Shown here: positions 33,839-42,876 of the stretch, piece after piece
How positions within the stretch are numbered: the stretch's first letter is position 1
Layout of the letters: every line of letters begins with the position of its first letter
Assembly: GCA_031263565.1 (NCBI GenBank)
Contig: JAISFR010000114.1
Span: 1 to 64,000 of the forward strand
Length of the DNA stretch: 64,000 nt
Source: Candidatus Adiutrix sp.
Lineage (GTDB): Bacteria > Desulfobacterota > Desulfarculia > Adiutricales > Adiutricaceae
Direction: 5' to 3'
The notes under the pieces: generated by a model
What the model was told of the DNA's origin: nothing
What the model saw: only the letters and a program-made list of their open reading frames with translations
Databases searched by the model: none
Made by a program: the position numbers and the translations under genes

Positions 33839-35883
33839 TTTTTGCCCGACCTCAATTTTTCGCTCATAAATTCCAGATGCAGAGGCAGTTGAGACGACCA
33901 GAAGCGCCAGTCATGGCCGCCGGGGACCTCCCGGTAGAGGTGATCAATATTCAGGCCGACCAGAAGCCGGTGATAGGCCCGGTTTTCAGCCAAAGTCAGG
34001 CTGTCGGAAAGCCCGGCGCTGATGAGAAGCGGCTTCCCGGCCAGGACTTCGGGCCGGGCCCCGGTCAGGCGCCGGGCGTCGAAGGGCCGCCAGCGGCCGC
34101 CGCCCTCCCCGGCCGGCCCCAGAACCTTTTCAATTTTCAACTGCCGATTCAGTTTGTGGGAGTCGCCGGCGTGGGCGGCCAAATCGGTCACCGCGCTCAT
34201 GGCCCCCACGGCCTTGAACAGTTCCGGGTATTTCAGGGCCAAAGTCAGCGCCCCGTGCCCGCCCATGGAAAGTCCCGTAAGGCCCACCCGCTCCGGATCG
34301 GCCTCCGGCCGGGAACTCAGTATATGGGGCATCAATTCAGCGATCAGGTAGCTCTCAATGGCGCTTTCCAGGCCGTCAAGATACCAGCCGAACGGTTCGC
34401 CGTCAGGCATGACCAAAATCAGGCCGAAACGGTCGGCCAGTTCGGCCAGACGCCGGTCGCCCATCTGTTTGACCCAGGCGTCATGGCCGTCCCAGGCGCC
34501 GTGCAGCAAAAAAACCACCGGGTATGGGCCGGGGTATCCGGAACCGTCGCCCGGCAGAGCCAGATAATAGGCCGTCTCCTTATTGCGGAGCGGGGAGAAA
34601 AATTTCCGCTCGCTGATTCGGCCGCCGGCGGCCGGCAGATCGCTTTCATCCCGGCCGTCGCCGGCTGAAGGCGCCAAAGGCGGCTGTTCCCCGGGTTGGA
34701 CGGCCGGCGCCGGGCCCTCCTCTTCGCTTTTCTGGCGGTAATCGGCCCAGTCGGCCGTTTCGGCCAGAAATTGCTCGGCCATGATCCGGCCGCCGAACTC
34801 GGTCAGATGGATCTTGTCTTTACCCCGGACCCGGGCGCTCCTGCCCTGGGCGTCGGGCAGATAAGTGGAATAACACCCCTGGGCGTCGGCCACCGTCAGC
34901 CAGGAATCCCAAAAACGGCAATTGGGGGCCGCCTCGCAGCCGGCCCGGACCACTTGATTGATGACGGCCACCCGCGAGCCATAGGGCTCCAGCCCCATAA
35001 TCGGCAGGCCCACCCAGAAGACCCGGACTCCCCGGGCCTCGGCCCGGCCCAGAAGATCGGCGACCCGCTCGCCATAGATGCGCCGCCAGTCGTCGCCGCC
35101 CACCCCGACCCGCTTCTGGCCGGGACTGACCATATCCTGCGGATCATTGCCGCCGAGGGTCAGGATGACCAGATCGGGGCGGTATTTTTCCAGCATCTGG
35201 ACGAAATAAGCGAGCCAGTCGAAGTTGTCCAGACGGGTCAGCCCGGTGCCGTAGCGGCCGTCGCGGTTGACGCTCAGCCCTTCGTATTTCTTGAGTTCCC
35301 GCTGCAGTTGGGGTCCCAGCCCCTCCAGCATCATGGAGTCGCCCAGGAGGAGGACCCGGGCGGGGTTGAAGGAATCCGCCCCCGGGGTCCGGGCCCGGGC
35401 GGTCTCCCGGGGCAGAGCGGCCAGGAGTTTTTCGTCCGGCGCCGCGGAAGCGCCGGTCCCGGCGGCGGCGGTCGGCCCCGGGCCGTCGATCAATAGGGGC
35501 GCGGCTGGCCGGGGCTCGGGCGGCCGCCCTTCTCTGTCCGGAGGGGGAAGACCGGTGGCCATGGGGATCAGGGGGGGCGCGGCCGTCGGCGCCCCGGCCC
35601 GGGCGCCGATGGTCAGGTCGGCGGGAAATAGAGAGAGCAGACGGTCTTCATCGATTTTCAGGCGGCCCGGGCCCCAGGTCAGGACCTTTTCCCGGAGAGT
35701 CACGGCGGCGCTGAAGGCCAGTTCGGAAACCAGGCCCTCGCTGGACAGGGCCTGGTCGTCAAACCACTCGGCCAGCCGGCCGGCCTGATGCCAGCCCACC
35801 AGAAGGAAGGCCAGGCTGTAGACGAAAACCACCTTGGTGGGGTTCATGGTCCGGCGGCGGGCGCTCAGGCGCTCCCGGTTCAT
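33835..35883 (-). CDS. SGNH hydrolase (DUF459-like) fused to esterase D/antigen-85-like hydrolase
   Basis: A 682-residue two-domain enzyme. An N-terminal membrane helix (about 18-32) and a Pro/Ala-rich linker precede an SGNH domain (about 175-380): GDSMMLEG with Ser183, GGND with Asn246, and DKIH with Asp356 and His359. A second Pro-rich linker leads to an alpha/beta hydrolase domain (about 425-682): HGAWDGHDAW, nucleophile Ser539 in GLSMGG, probable Asp627 and His657 (PGGHDWRFW). Both active sites look complete. It probably faces the periplasm. It starts four bases after the PfaC-like stop and is ATGA-coupled to the OleD-like gene, so it may release or transfer the synthase product. The fusion is unusual in my experience. 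Confidence 0.8.
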   Translation of the reverse strand: MNRERLSARRRTMNPTKVVFVYSLAFLLVGWHQAGRLAEWFDDQALSSEGLVSELAFSAAVTLREKVLTWGPGRLKIDEDRLLSLFPADLTIGARAGAPTAAPPLIPMATGLPPPDREGRPPEPRPAAPLLIDGPGPTAAAGTGASAAPDEKLLAALPRETARARTPGADSFNPARVLLLGDSMMLEGLGPQLQRELKKYEGLSVNRDGRYGTGLTRLDNFDWLAYFVQMLEKYRPDLVILTLGGNDPQDMVSPGQKRVGVGGDDWRRIYGERVADLLGRAEARGVRVFWVGLPIMGLEPYGSRVAVINQVVRAGCEAAPNCRFWDSWLTVADAQGCYSTYLPDAQGRSARVRGKDKIHLTEFGGRIMAEQFLAETADWADYRQKSEEEGPAPAVQPGEQPPLAPSAGDGRDESDLPAAGGRISERKFFSPLRNKETAYYLALPGDGSGYPGPYPVVFLLHGAWDGHDAWVKQMGDRRLAELADRFGLILVMPDGEPFGWYLDGLESAIESYLIAELMPHILSSRPEADPERVGLTGLSMGGHGALTLALKYPELFKAVGAMSAVTDLAAHAGDSHKLNRQLKIEKVLGPAGEGGGRWRPFDARRLTGARPEVLAGKPLLISAGLSDSLTLAENRAYHRLLVGLNIDHLYREVPGGHDWRFWSSQLPLHLEFMSEKLRSGKK

Positions 35884-35886
35884 GGG

Positions 35887-38800
35887 TCAATCCTCGAGCA
35901 CGGCCAGAATTTTCCGGGCCAGGCCGAGGTTCAGGCCCCGCTTGCCCAGTTCGATAAGGCCGATCAGAGTGGCGGTCACCCCGACCTGGTCGGCCAGTTT
36001 CTTCTGACTCAGGCCCCTGGCCAGGCGCAGTTCCCGAAGCCGTTCCGGACTCAGCAGCCTGGAAGCGGCCTCCTTTTCCTCCCGCCGGCTTTTCAGGGTG
36101 CCCTTGGCCAGAATTTCCGAATGGCGCCCGGAGACCAGGCCGTCGTTCAATTCCCCGGCCAATATCAAATTGAGCTTTTCGGCCATCAGGGGGCTGATGT
36201 TGCGTTTGCCGCGCTCCATCAGGCTGATGTAGATGGAGGTCACCCCCATCAGCCTGGCCAGCTGGCCCTGGCTGAGGCCCTTTTCCCGGCGGAAGCCCAA
36301 AAGGCGATCGGGGGTGATGGCCGGCCCGCCGGCCCCGGCCCGGGCGGCCTTCAGCAGCCCGACCGTGAAGCCGCTTATTTTGTAGATGGGCAGACCATCG
36401 GCCATCAAGAGGCCGTCGGCAGTCAGGCTGCGCCCGGCCCGATTCTCCGAGCGGACCTGCAGGGCCAGGGACATTTCATGACGTTCCGGGGTGATCTGGC
36501 CGCGATAGAGCCATTCGTGACGGCCGCCACAGGCCGGGGCCGCCCAGGAATCCAGAGTTTCATCAGCGCCGAAACGCCGGCTGACCACCAGCTTCAGAGT
36601 CTGGATAAAGGCTTCCAGCCCCAGGGAGCCGGGCCAGACCGGATCTTGGTAAAAGTGGGCCTTGAAGAACCAGGCCTCGGGATCAACCGCGGCAACGGCA
36701 AAGGCCGCGCCCAGGGCTTCGGGGCCGCCCCGGGGGTCGACGCCGGCCCGCTCGATCATCCGCCAGCGGCCTTTGGGCCAGAGGGGACCTTCAGGGTAGG
36801 GTTCCATTTGGGCCGGGCGGGCCGGCCAGCCGTCAGGCTTCTCACCGGTCAGGCCGGCCTGGCGCGACAGGGCCAGGGGGCTGAAGAAGCCGAAATGGGT
36901 CAGACCTTCGTAAACCGGCCGCCCGCCGACCCGGCAAGTGAAGGAGAAATGCTGAATGACCATCTCGCCCGTCCGGCTGGAAGAGGTCAGTTTAGCGCTG
37001 GTCTCCACTTTCTGGCCGCCTTTGACCGGCGCCAGAACGGAGGCCCGACCGCCGAGGTTGCGGAAGTGCATGGGGCCTTGGAAAGGCAGGGCCGAGCCCA
37101 TATAGGCCGCCAGAAAGCCGCAGGGTTGAAGGGCTATCTCATTGAGAGCCGCATACGGCAGGGCCGGGTCGGCCCCGCCGGCCTCGCCGAAGAGCCAGGC
37201 GTCGGCGGGCGGGGTATAGACGGCCCGAACTTCAGAACCCACCAGCGCCTCATAGCGACGCCCGTTGACCACGACCGCCTGATCGACGAAATCATATGGC
37301 GGGCGGGGCAGACGGGCCACGAAGGCCCCGTCGTCAAAGCGGGCGTAGGCCCTCCCCAGAGCCTCGGAAGGACGGCCCTGGGCCAGGGCCAGCAAGCGCT
37401 CCTTGTTGAAGGTGTTTTCACTGTTCAGCGGCGTCGCTTCGGAGGCCGCCGGCCGGGACGGCCGCCCCGCCCAGACGGCTTTCAGTTTTTCCAGAGAGGA
37501 ACCGGCCAGGCGCAGATTGAGATTGCGAACCTCCACCACGGGTCGCTCGTCGGCCAGCATGACGGCCTCGGCCACGGCCACCGGCTCGGGCGGCTGGCCG
37601 GGTTCGAGGGCCTGGAAGCCCAGACGCCGAATATGCAGTTCATAGGCGGCCACCCGGGTGCGCGCGGTGACCTGGCCCCGGCATTTGAGGGCGGCGGGGA
37701 GACCTTTAACGGGCTGCCAGTCGTCCTGGCCGCTTTCCCCCACCCAGCCGGAAGCGGTCAAAAAGAGCCGCAGGGCATGGAGACAACTTTCATACATCAG
37801 GGTACCGGGCATGACCTCGTCGCCCACAAAGTGGCAGGTCAGAAACCAGGCCTGGGGATCGATGTCGATTTCGGCCCGGATAAAGCCGGCGCCATAGCGC
37901 CCCCCCCCTTTCTCCAGGCGGGTGACCCGGTCGATGAGGCTCATCCGTTCGCCGGGGAGAGACAGGGGATTCTTCAAAGCCGGCCGGAAGTCCGGCCCGA
38001 AAGCCCCGGCCAGATCACCCCGCCGAAAGGCCTGAAGCTGTTCCCGGCTCAGGGCGCCCGGCAGGACGGAGCGAAAAGCGACGGCCGCCGGATCCACCTC
38101 GGCCGGGGGAGCTTTATCCAAAAGGCCGCCGCCCGGCAGACCCCGCCCGCCGGCCAGTTCGGCCGGGGTGAAGAAGCCGGCGCAGCCGCCTTTCATGCTC
38201 AGGAGCGGCTGGCCGCCCGCCGTGCCCCGGAACTCGAAGCGGAAAAGGCGAGTCTGACCGTATTTGAAAAAGCGCAGAATGCGGATGTCGTAGCGGGCCG
38301 TTTCCCCGGCCCGGGGCAAAGCCCGATGAAAGGTGACTTCAGCATCCAAAAGCCGGTAAAAGGCCAGACCCCGGGTGGTGAAATCGGCTCCCAGCCAGGC
38401 CGAGAGCAGCAGGTCGGCCTGACCCGATTCAATGGCCAGCCCGGCCGGGATGTGCCCCTGATCCAGATACCAGGCCCCGGCCAGAATATCGTGTTCGGTG
38501 ACAATGCGGCCGGAAGTCATCGACAGGGGCCGCCCTTCCAGAGCCAGGACCCGGTCGACCAGCATCAGGGGTTCGTCCGGGAGCCGCACCCGGGAGGGGA
38601 AACGATCCGCCTCGCTGAAGCGGGGCCCCAGCACCCGGGCAATGCGGCCCACGGCAAATTCCAGGCAGTCGGCCCGGCTGAGGGGGGCCGGGCTGTCGGC
38701 CTTTTGAGCCGCCTCTTCCCTTAGCCTCAGTTCCCTATTTTCCGCCAGCCAGGAGTCGAAGGCGCCCCGGGCCTGGTCCACGGTCCGCCTGACCGGGTCG

Positions 38801-41800
38801 GCGGCCGCCGCCGGCGCCTCGACCGGCGGCTTTTCAGCGGCCGCCGGAACTTTGAAAATATCACGCTCTTCGGCGGCCTGGGCCAGAGCCTCTTCGGGCG
38901 ACGGCCACATTTCCGCGGTCGGGGCCAGGGTGACGGGCACCGGCAAGGCCAGGGAAGCCCCGGCGGCGTCCGGATAGAGAACCGACATTTTCAGGGGATA
39001 GCCGGCCATCCACAGTTCCACCAGCAAACGGTGCAGGCCCAGCCAGCCTTCATCATGGGCGCTGCCCGCCAGGCTGGAGGCCAGGTGGGGCTGCCCCTGG
39101 AGAATGTTGTTGATCATCCGGCTGCTGCCCGAGCCGGGCCCCACTTCCACGAAAAAGCGCACCCCGTCGGCATAGGCCTGCCGGATCAGACGGGTGAAAT
39201 CGTGGCCGCCAAGGGCCTGGTCGGTCAGGGAGCGGGCCGCGGTCCTGGAGTTGAGCTCATAGGCTTTAGCCCAGGCCGAGGAATAAAAACGCAGGCCGGG
39301 AGGGACCACCGTGGGCCGGGTGTGGAAGCGCTCATATTCGGCGATCACCGGCCTGACGCTGGGGTTGTGAACCGCGGCCACGCCTTCCAGAGAGCAGAGC
39401 ACCGCGGAAAGCGACTGGGCCAGGGCCCGCACCGCCCCCTCTTCGCCGCCCACCACCCCTTCGCCGGGGGTGTTGATCAGCAAGAGGAAAGCCCGGCCGC
39501 GATGGACCTCGGGCAGCCTGGCCAGGGCCTTGTTGATTTCCTCGGCCGAGCGGGGCAGAACGCCCATGACCCAGCGGAAAGGCCTGTCCTTGGGCCAGTT
39601 GAAATAGCGGCGGGCGGCCAGGTATTCGCCGGCCAGATCGTGGGTGAAGAGAGGCGATTTCATCAGGTCGTCATAAAGGCTTTCCCGGTCGCGCCAGGCC
39701 CCGGTGGCCACCAGGGCCGTGGTCTCGCCCAGGGAGTAGCCCAGAACCGCCTGGGGCACTACTTTGAACTGGTTGAGGACCCGGGCCCCCAAGAGGCCGA
39801 AGGAAACCTGGCCTAAAATGGCCTGAATGGGGCTGATGTCCTTCTGCCCCGGCCCCCAGAAGACCGGGCTCTGGAAATGGTCGGCCAGGCGGCTGACCCC
39901 GTCTTCCAATTGGCCCATCAAATGCGGAAAGCTCATGGCCAGGCGGCGGCCCAGGCCATGGTAATGACTGCCCGAACCGGGGAAGACCCAGGCCAGTTCG
40001 CCCCGCACCCGCTCGCCTTCCAGGGCCCAGATGATGCGCCCCTTCTGGTCGGGCGGCAGGGTCTGGGCCTCGCCGCGCAAACGGGCTCTGGCCTTTTTGA
40101 TCAAGCCCAGAAGGTCTTCAAAGCCCCGGGCCAGCATGGCCAGAATCGGCCGGGCCCCGGAAGCGTAACCGTATTCGGCCCAGAAGCGGTCCCCCAGGCG
40201 TTTCAAAGCCCGTTTTTCAGCCCGCACCGGCCCCAGCACCTCCACCAGATAGTGCTCGTTCTGGGCGGCCAGGGTCAAATTCTCCAGACGGTTCAGGAGG
40301 GCCAGGCTGTCCTCGCGGCTGCGGGCCCGCACCAGAAACCAGGTGGCGTCTTCATAGGAATAGGGCGGCGAAGAGACATCCTCCCCGCCTTTTTCGGTAA
40401 TGACGAAGCCGGGGGCTTCCAGGCTCCGGGGCGGGTCGCTCTTGTTTTTGATCCAATAGGCCGCGCCGGCGCCCAAACCTCTGGAAACCAGGCGGTGGCT
40501 GATGAAGAAAGCGTTCTTGACCAGGGTGAAGAGGCCGCCCAGGCCGCCCAGCCGGCCTTCAAGCTCCGGCAGTTCGGTCAGTTCCGGGGCCTGGCCCCGG
40601 CCGAGCGCGGCCGCGGCCTGGTCGGAGGCCAGAACCAGCATGGCCGCGCCCTCTTCCCACAAACGGCGGGGCGCCAGGGCGGCGGTTTTGGGGTCGCCCA
40701 TGCTGTCCACCACCCCGGCCAGGGCCAGATCGATCTCGCCGCGATTGATGGCGGCCATGGCCATTTTCAGGACCCTGAGCCCGGAAATGTTTTCTTCGGA
40801 AACCGTAAAGGCCGGGCCCCCGGAGCCGATGAAGCGGGCCACCCGGCTGGCCACCAGGCTGCCGAGGGCGCCCACCACCCGGCTGGCGGTCAGCCGGGGA
40901 TGACTGCGGCGACGCAGAACCTCGACAAATTCCGGCAGATCCCTGGCGCGCAGTTCGCCGGCGGCCACCAGGGCTTCGGCGGCCCGGAGCGGCCCCAGCC
41001 AGCGGAACGCGTAATCGGCCGAGCGGGGGTCGATGTCCACGCCCATGAAAATGCCCACCCGGGTCTTATCCACCCCCTGAGAACCGGCGGCCGCGCCCAG
41101 GCCGGTAATCACGGGCCGGCCGTGGGCCACATCCAGACGGGCGCTGGCCAGGGCCTCGTCGGCCATCTTCAGGGCCAGGGCCTGCTGGGGCAGAATATGG
41201 GCCAGATCCTTGGGCGCCATACGCAGAGAGGCCCCTTCCAGCACCAGGCTGTTAAAAAAGAGACCGGTGGCCTTCAGAGCCCCGAAACGGCGGGTGGCGA
41301 TGATGGGCGGTCCTTCCGAATCCATCCAGTTTTGAGCCAGAGAGGCGAAATCAGGCCAGGGCGCCGACAGGGCCCGGGCCGACAGAAGCCGCACCCGAGG
41401 CGGATCCCCGGGGCCGGAGCTGACGGCCCGGGGCCGGCCGCGGGCCGGCCTGACCCAGAGCTCGGGCCGGTATTCCTCGACAATGGCCTGGCCGTTAACC
41501 CCGCCGAAGCCAAAGGCGTTGACCGCGGCCAGACGCCCCCGCCAGTCGGGGGGAGCCGGCCAGGCTTCGGGGCGGGTCAGGACCCTTAAGGCCGGCTCGC
41601 CCGCCAGATTGAGCTCCGGGGCCTCTTGTTCAAAGCCGGCCGTGGGCGGCAGCACCGCCTTTTCCAGGGACAAAACCGCCTTGGCCAGGCCGGCCGCCGC
41701 GGCCGCCGACAGGAGGTGCCCGATATTGCTTTTGACCGAGCCGACGACCGGGGTGGTCTCGGCCGGGCCGCCGAAAGCGAATTCAGGATCGGCCAAAAGT

Positions 41801-42855
41801 TCCTTGAGGGTGGAAACCTCCACCAGGTCGCCCAGAATGGTGCCGGTGCCGTGGGCTTCGATGAGGCCGGCCGAACGAGGGCTGAGGCCGGCGTTCCGCC
41901 AGGCGGACTTCATGGCCCGCAACTGCCCTTCGGCCTGGGGGGCCAGGAGGTTCCCGGTCTGGTCGTTGGAGAGGCCCACGCCGCGAATGACGGCCCGGAT
42001 ATGGTCGCCGTGGGCCAGGGCCGTATCCAGGCGTTTGAGCACAAAGGCCACCGCGCCTTCCCCGACGATGAGCCCGTCGGCGCTCCGATCAAACGGCGTC
42101 AGACAGCCGGAGGCGGCCAGGGCCCTGAGCTGGCAAAAGCCCAGTTGGGTGAACAGGGCGTCGGCCTTGGCCACGCCGCCGCTGAAGACGGCTTCCAGGG
42201 AGCCGTTCAAAAGATCTTCGACGGCCAGGTGAACGGCGTAGAGCGACGAGGCGCAGGCCGCGTCCAGAGTATAGGCCGGGCCGCTGAAACCCAGGGACTG
42301 GGCCAGAAGCCGGGCCGAATAGCCCATCAGGCGGAAAGCGTCCCTGGGCGGCGGCTCCAGTTGGGGCTTGGTCGCCCAGTCGCGCGTGGCTTCCCGGGTG
42401 TAGAGGCTGACGGCCGCCTCGGCCATGGCCGTGGAAGGGAGGATGACATGCCCGGAAATGACCCCTACCTTGCCGGGATCGACCTTGTCCCATTTGACTT
42501 CCCGGGCCGCGTCGCGCCCGGCGGCCAGCCAGAAGGCCAGGGAGCCGTCGGCGCTTTTGGGGTCAAAACCTTCCGGCAGCTTCAGGCCTTCGGGATCAAT
42601 GGTCCGCCGATTATTGAAGGCGCCGTTCAGGCTGTAGGCCCGGTCCAGGGCCGGGCCGCCCTCCTGGTAAAAATGCTCCGGCTCGGCGCCCCAGTCCAGG
42701 GCCGTGGCCGGCTGGAAAAAGCGCCGCCTTTCCAGGATATTGTTCCAGAATTCGTCCACAGTCCCCGCGCCGGGCAGGCTCAGGCCCAAGCCGACCACGG
42801 CCGCCACTTCATGGGGCTGAGGCCTCTTTTTATCCGATTTATTCCGCGTAGTCAT
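35887..42855 (-). CDS. pfaC: PfaC-like polyunsaturated lipid synthase (KS-CLF-AT-DH-DH) with C-terminal tandem XRE HTH domains
   Basis: A 2322-residue megaenzyme in one uninterrupted frame. The KS (about 15-465) has Cys201 in DAACASS, His335 in EAHGTGT and His380. The CLF (about 540-760) aligns Asn689 with the KS cysteine, so it is not catalytic. The AT (about 950-1290) has Ser1041 in GYSLGE. Four hotdog units form two FabA-like DH domains: about 1395-1790 (His1675/Glu1689) and 1815-2170 (His2067/Glu2081), each pair 14 residues apart as in FabA. Residues 2181-2234 and 2269-2322 are two helix-turn-helix domains of XRE type (GLSQGQLARLMGVTSIYISL and GLSQKKLADQVGVTATLIGL). Myxobacterial Pfa3 has the same KS-CLF-AT-DH-DH order but ends in a lysophospholipid-type acyltransferase. 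It follows pfaA by about 20 bases. Confidence 0.92.
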   Translation of the reverse strand: MTTRNKSDKKRPQPHEVAAVVGLGLSLPGAGTVDEFWNNILERRRFFQPATALDWGAEPEHFYQEGGPALDRAYSLNGAFNNRRTIDPEGLKLPEGFDPKSADGSLAFWLAAGRDAAREVKWDKVDPGKVGVISGHVILPSTAMAEAAVSLYTREATRDWATKPQLEPPPRDAFRLMGYSARLLAQSLGFSGPAYTLDAACASSLYAVHLAVEDLLNGSLEAVFSGGVAKADALFTQLGFCQLRALAASGCLTPFDRSADGLIVGEGAVAFVLKRLDTALAHGDHIRAVIRGVGLSNDQTGNLLAPQAEGQLRAMKSAWRNAGLSPRSAGLIEAHGTGTILGDLVEVSTLKELLADPEFAFGGPAETTPVVGSVKSNIGHLLSAAAAAGLAKAVLSLEKAVLPPTAGFEQEAPELNLAGEPALRVLTRPEAWPAPPDWRGRLAAVNAFGFGGVNGQAIVEEYRPELWVRPARGRPRAVSSGPGDPPRVRLLSARALSAPWPDFASLAQNWMDSEGPPIIATRRFGALKATGLFFNSLVLEGASLRMAPKDLAHILPQQALALKMADEALASARLDVAHGRPVITGLGAAAGSQGVDKTRVGIFMGVDIDPRSADYAFRWLGPLRAAEALVAAGELRARDLPEFVEVLRRRSHPRLTASRVVGALGSLVASRVARFIGSGGPAFTVSEENISGLRVLKMAMAAINRGEIDLALAGVVDSMGDPKTAALAPRRLWEEGAAMLVLASDQAAAALGRGQAPELTELPELEGRLGGLGGLFTLVKNAFFISHRLVSRGLGAGAAYWIKNKSDPPRSLEAPGFVITEKGGEDVSSPPYSYEDATWFLVRARSREDSLALLNRLENLTLAAQNEHYLVEVLGPVRAEKRALKRLGDRFWAEYGYASGARPILAMLARGFEDLLGLIKKARARLRGEAQTLPPDQKGRIIWALEGERVRGELAWVFPGSGSHYHGLGRRLAMSFPHLMGQLEDGVSRLADHFQSPVFWGPGQKDISPIQAILGQVSFGLLGARVLNQFKVVPQAVLGYSLGETTALVATGAWRDRESLYDDLMKSPLFTHDLAGEYLAARRYFNWPKDRPFRWVMGVLPRSAEEINKALARLPEVHRGRAFLLLINTPGEGVVGGEEGAVRALAQSLSAVLCSLEGVAAVHNPSVRPVIAEYERFHTRPTVVPPGLRFYSSAWAKAYELNSRTAARSLTDQALGGHDFTRLIRQAYADGVRFFVEVGPGSGSSRMINNILQGQPHLASSLAGSAHDEGWLGLHRLLVELWMAGYPLKMSVLYPDAAGASLALPVPVTLAPTAEMWPSPEEALAQAAEERDIFKVPAAAEKPPVEAPAAAADPVRRTVDQARGAFDSWLAENRELRLREEAAQKADSPAPLSRADCLEFAVGRIARVLGPRFSEADRFPSRVRLPDEPLMLVDRVLALEGRPLSMTSGRIVTEHDILAGAWYLDQGHIPAGLAIESGQADLLLSAWLGADFTTRGLAFYRLLDAEVTFHRALPRAGETARYDIRILRFFKYGQTRLFRFEFRGTAGGQPLLSMKGGCAGFFTPAELAGGRGLPGGGLLDKAPPAEVDPAAVAFRSVLPGALSREQLQAFRRGDLAGAFGPDFRPALKNPLSLPGERMSLIDRVTRLEKGGGRYGAGFIRAEIDIDPQAWFLTCHFVGDEVMPGTLMYESCLHALRLFLTASGWVGESGQDDWQPVKGLPAALKCRGQVTARTRVAAYELHIRRLGFQALEPGQPPEPVAVAEAVMLADERPVVEVRNLNLRLAGSSLEKLKAVWAGRPSRPAASEATPLNSENTFNKERLLALAQGRPSEALGRAYARFDDGAFVARLPRPPYDFVDQAVVVNGRRYEALVGSEVRAVYTPPADAWLFGEAGGADPALPYAALNEIALQPCGFLAAYMGSALPFQGPMHFRNLGGRASVLAPVKGGQKVETSAKLTSSSRTGEMVIQHFSFTCRVGGRPVYEGLTHFGFFSPLALSRQAGLTGEKPDGWPARPAQMEPYPEGPLWPKGRWRMIERAGVDPRGGPEALGAAFAVAAVDPEAWFFKAHFYQDPVWPGSLGLEAFIQTLKLVVSRRFGADETLDSWAAPACGGRHEWLYRGQITPERHEMSLALQVRSENRAGRSLTADGLLMADGLPIYKISGFTVGLLKAARAGAGGPAITPDRLLGFRREKGLSQGQLARLMGVTSIYISLMERGKRNISPLMAEKLNLILAGELNDGLVSGRHSEILAKGTLKSRREEKEAASRLLSPERLRELRLARGLSQKKLADQVGVTATLIGLIELGKRGLNLGLARKILAVLED
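35890..36315 (-). other. C-terminal tandem XRE-type HTH module of the PfaC-like synthase
   Basis: This segment encodes two Cro/cI-like helix-turn-helix domains joined by a charged linker of about 34 residues, in the same frame as the dehydratase domains. The first reads LLGFRREKGLSQGQLARLMG, and the second reads LRELRLARGLSQKKLADQVG. The stop codon ends the second domain immediately. There is no internal stop, frameshift or start site that would clearly make it a separate gene. Confidence 0.88.
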
Positions 42856-42876
42856 AACCGACCCTAAATTTATATC

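Noticed and set aside
36100-36200. HTH tail as a separate regulator gene downstream of pfaC
   Set aside because: The frame is continuous with the dehydratase domains, and I see no clear ribosome-binding site and start at the junction.
35788-38724. Long open frame on the plus strand opposite the PfaC-like and SGNH-esterase genes
   Set aside because: It is a GC-driven antisense shadow, rich in Gly/Pro/Gln/His with no domain, opposite genes with clear motifs.
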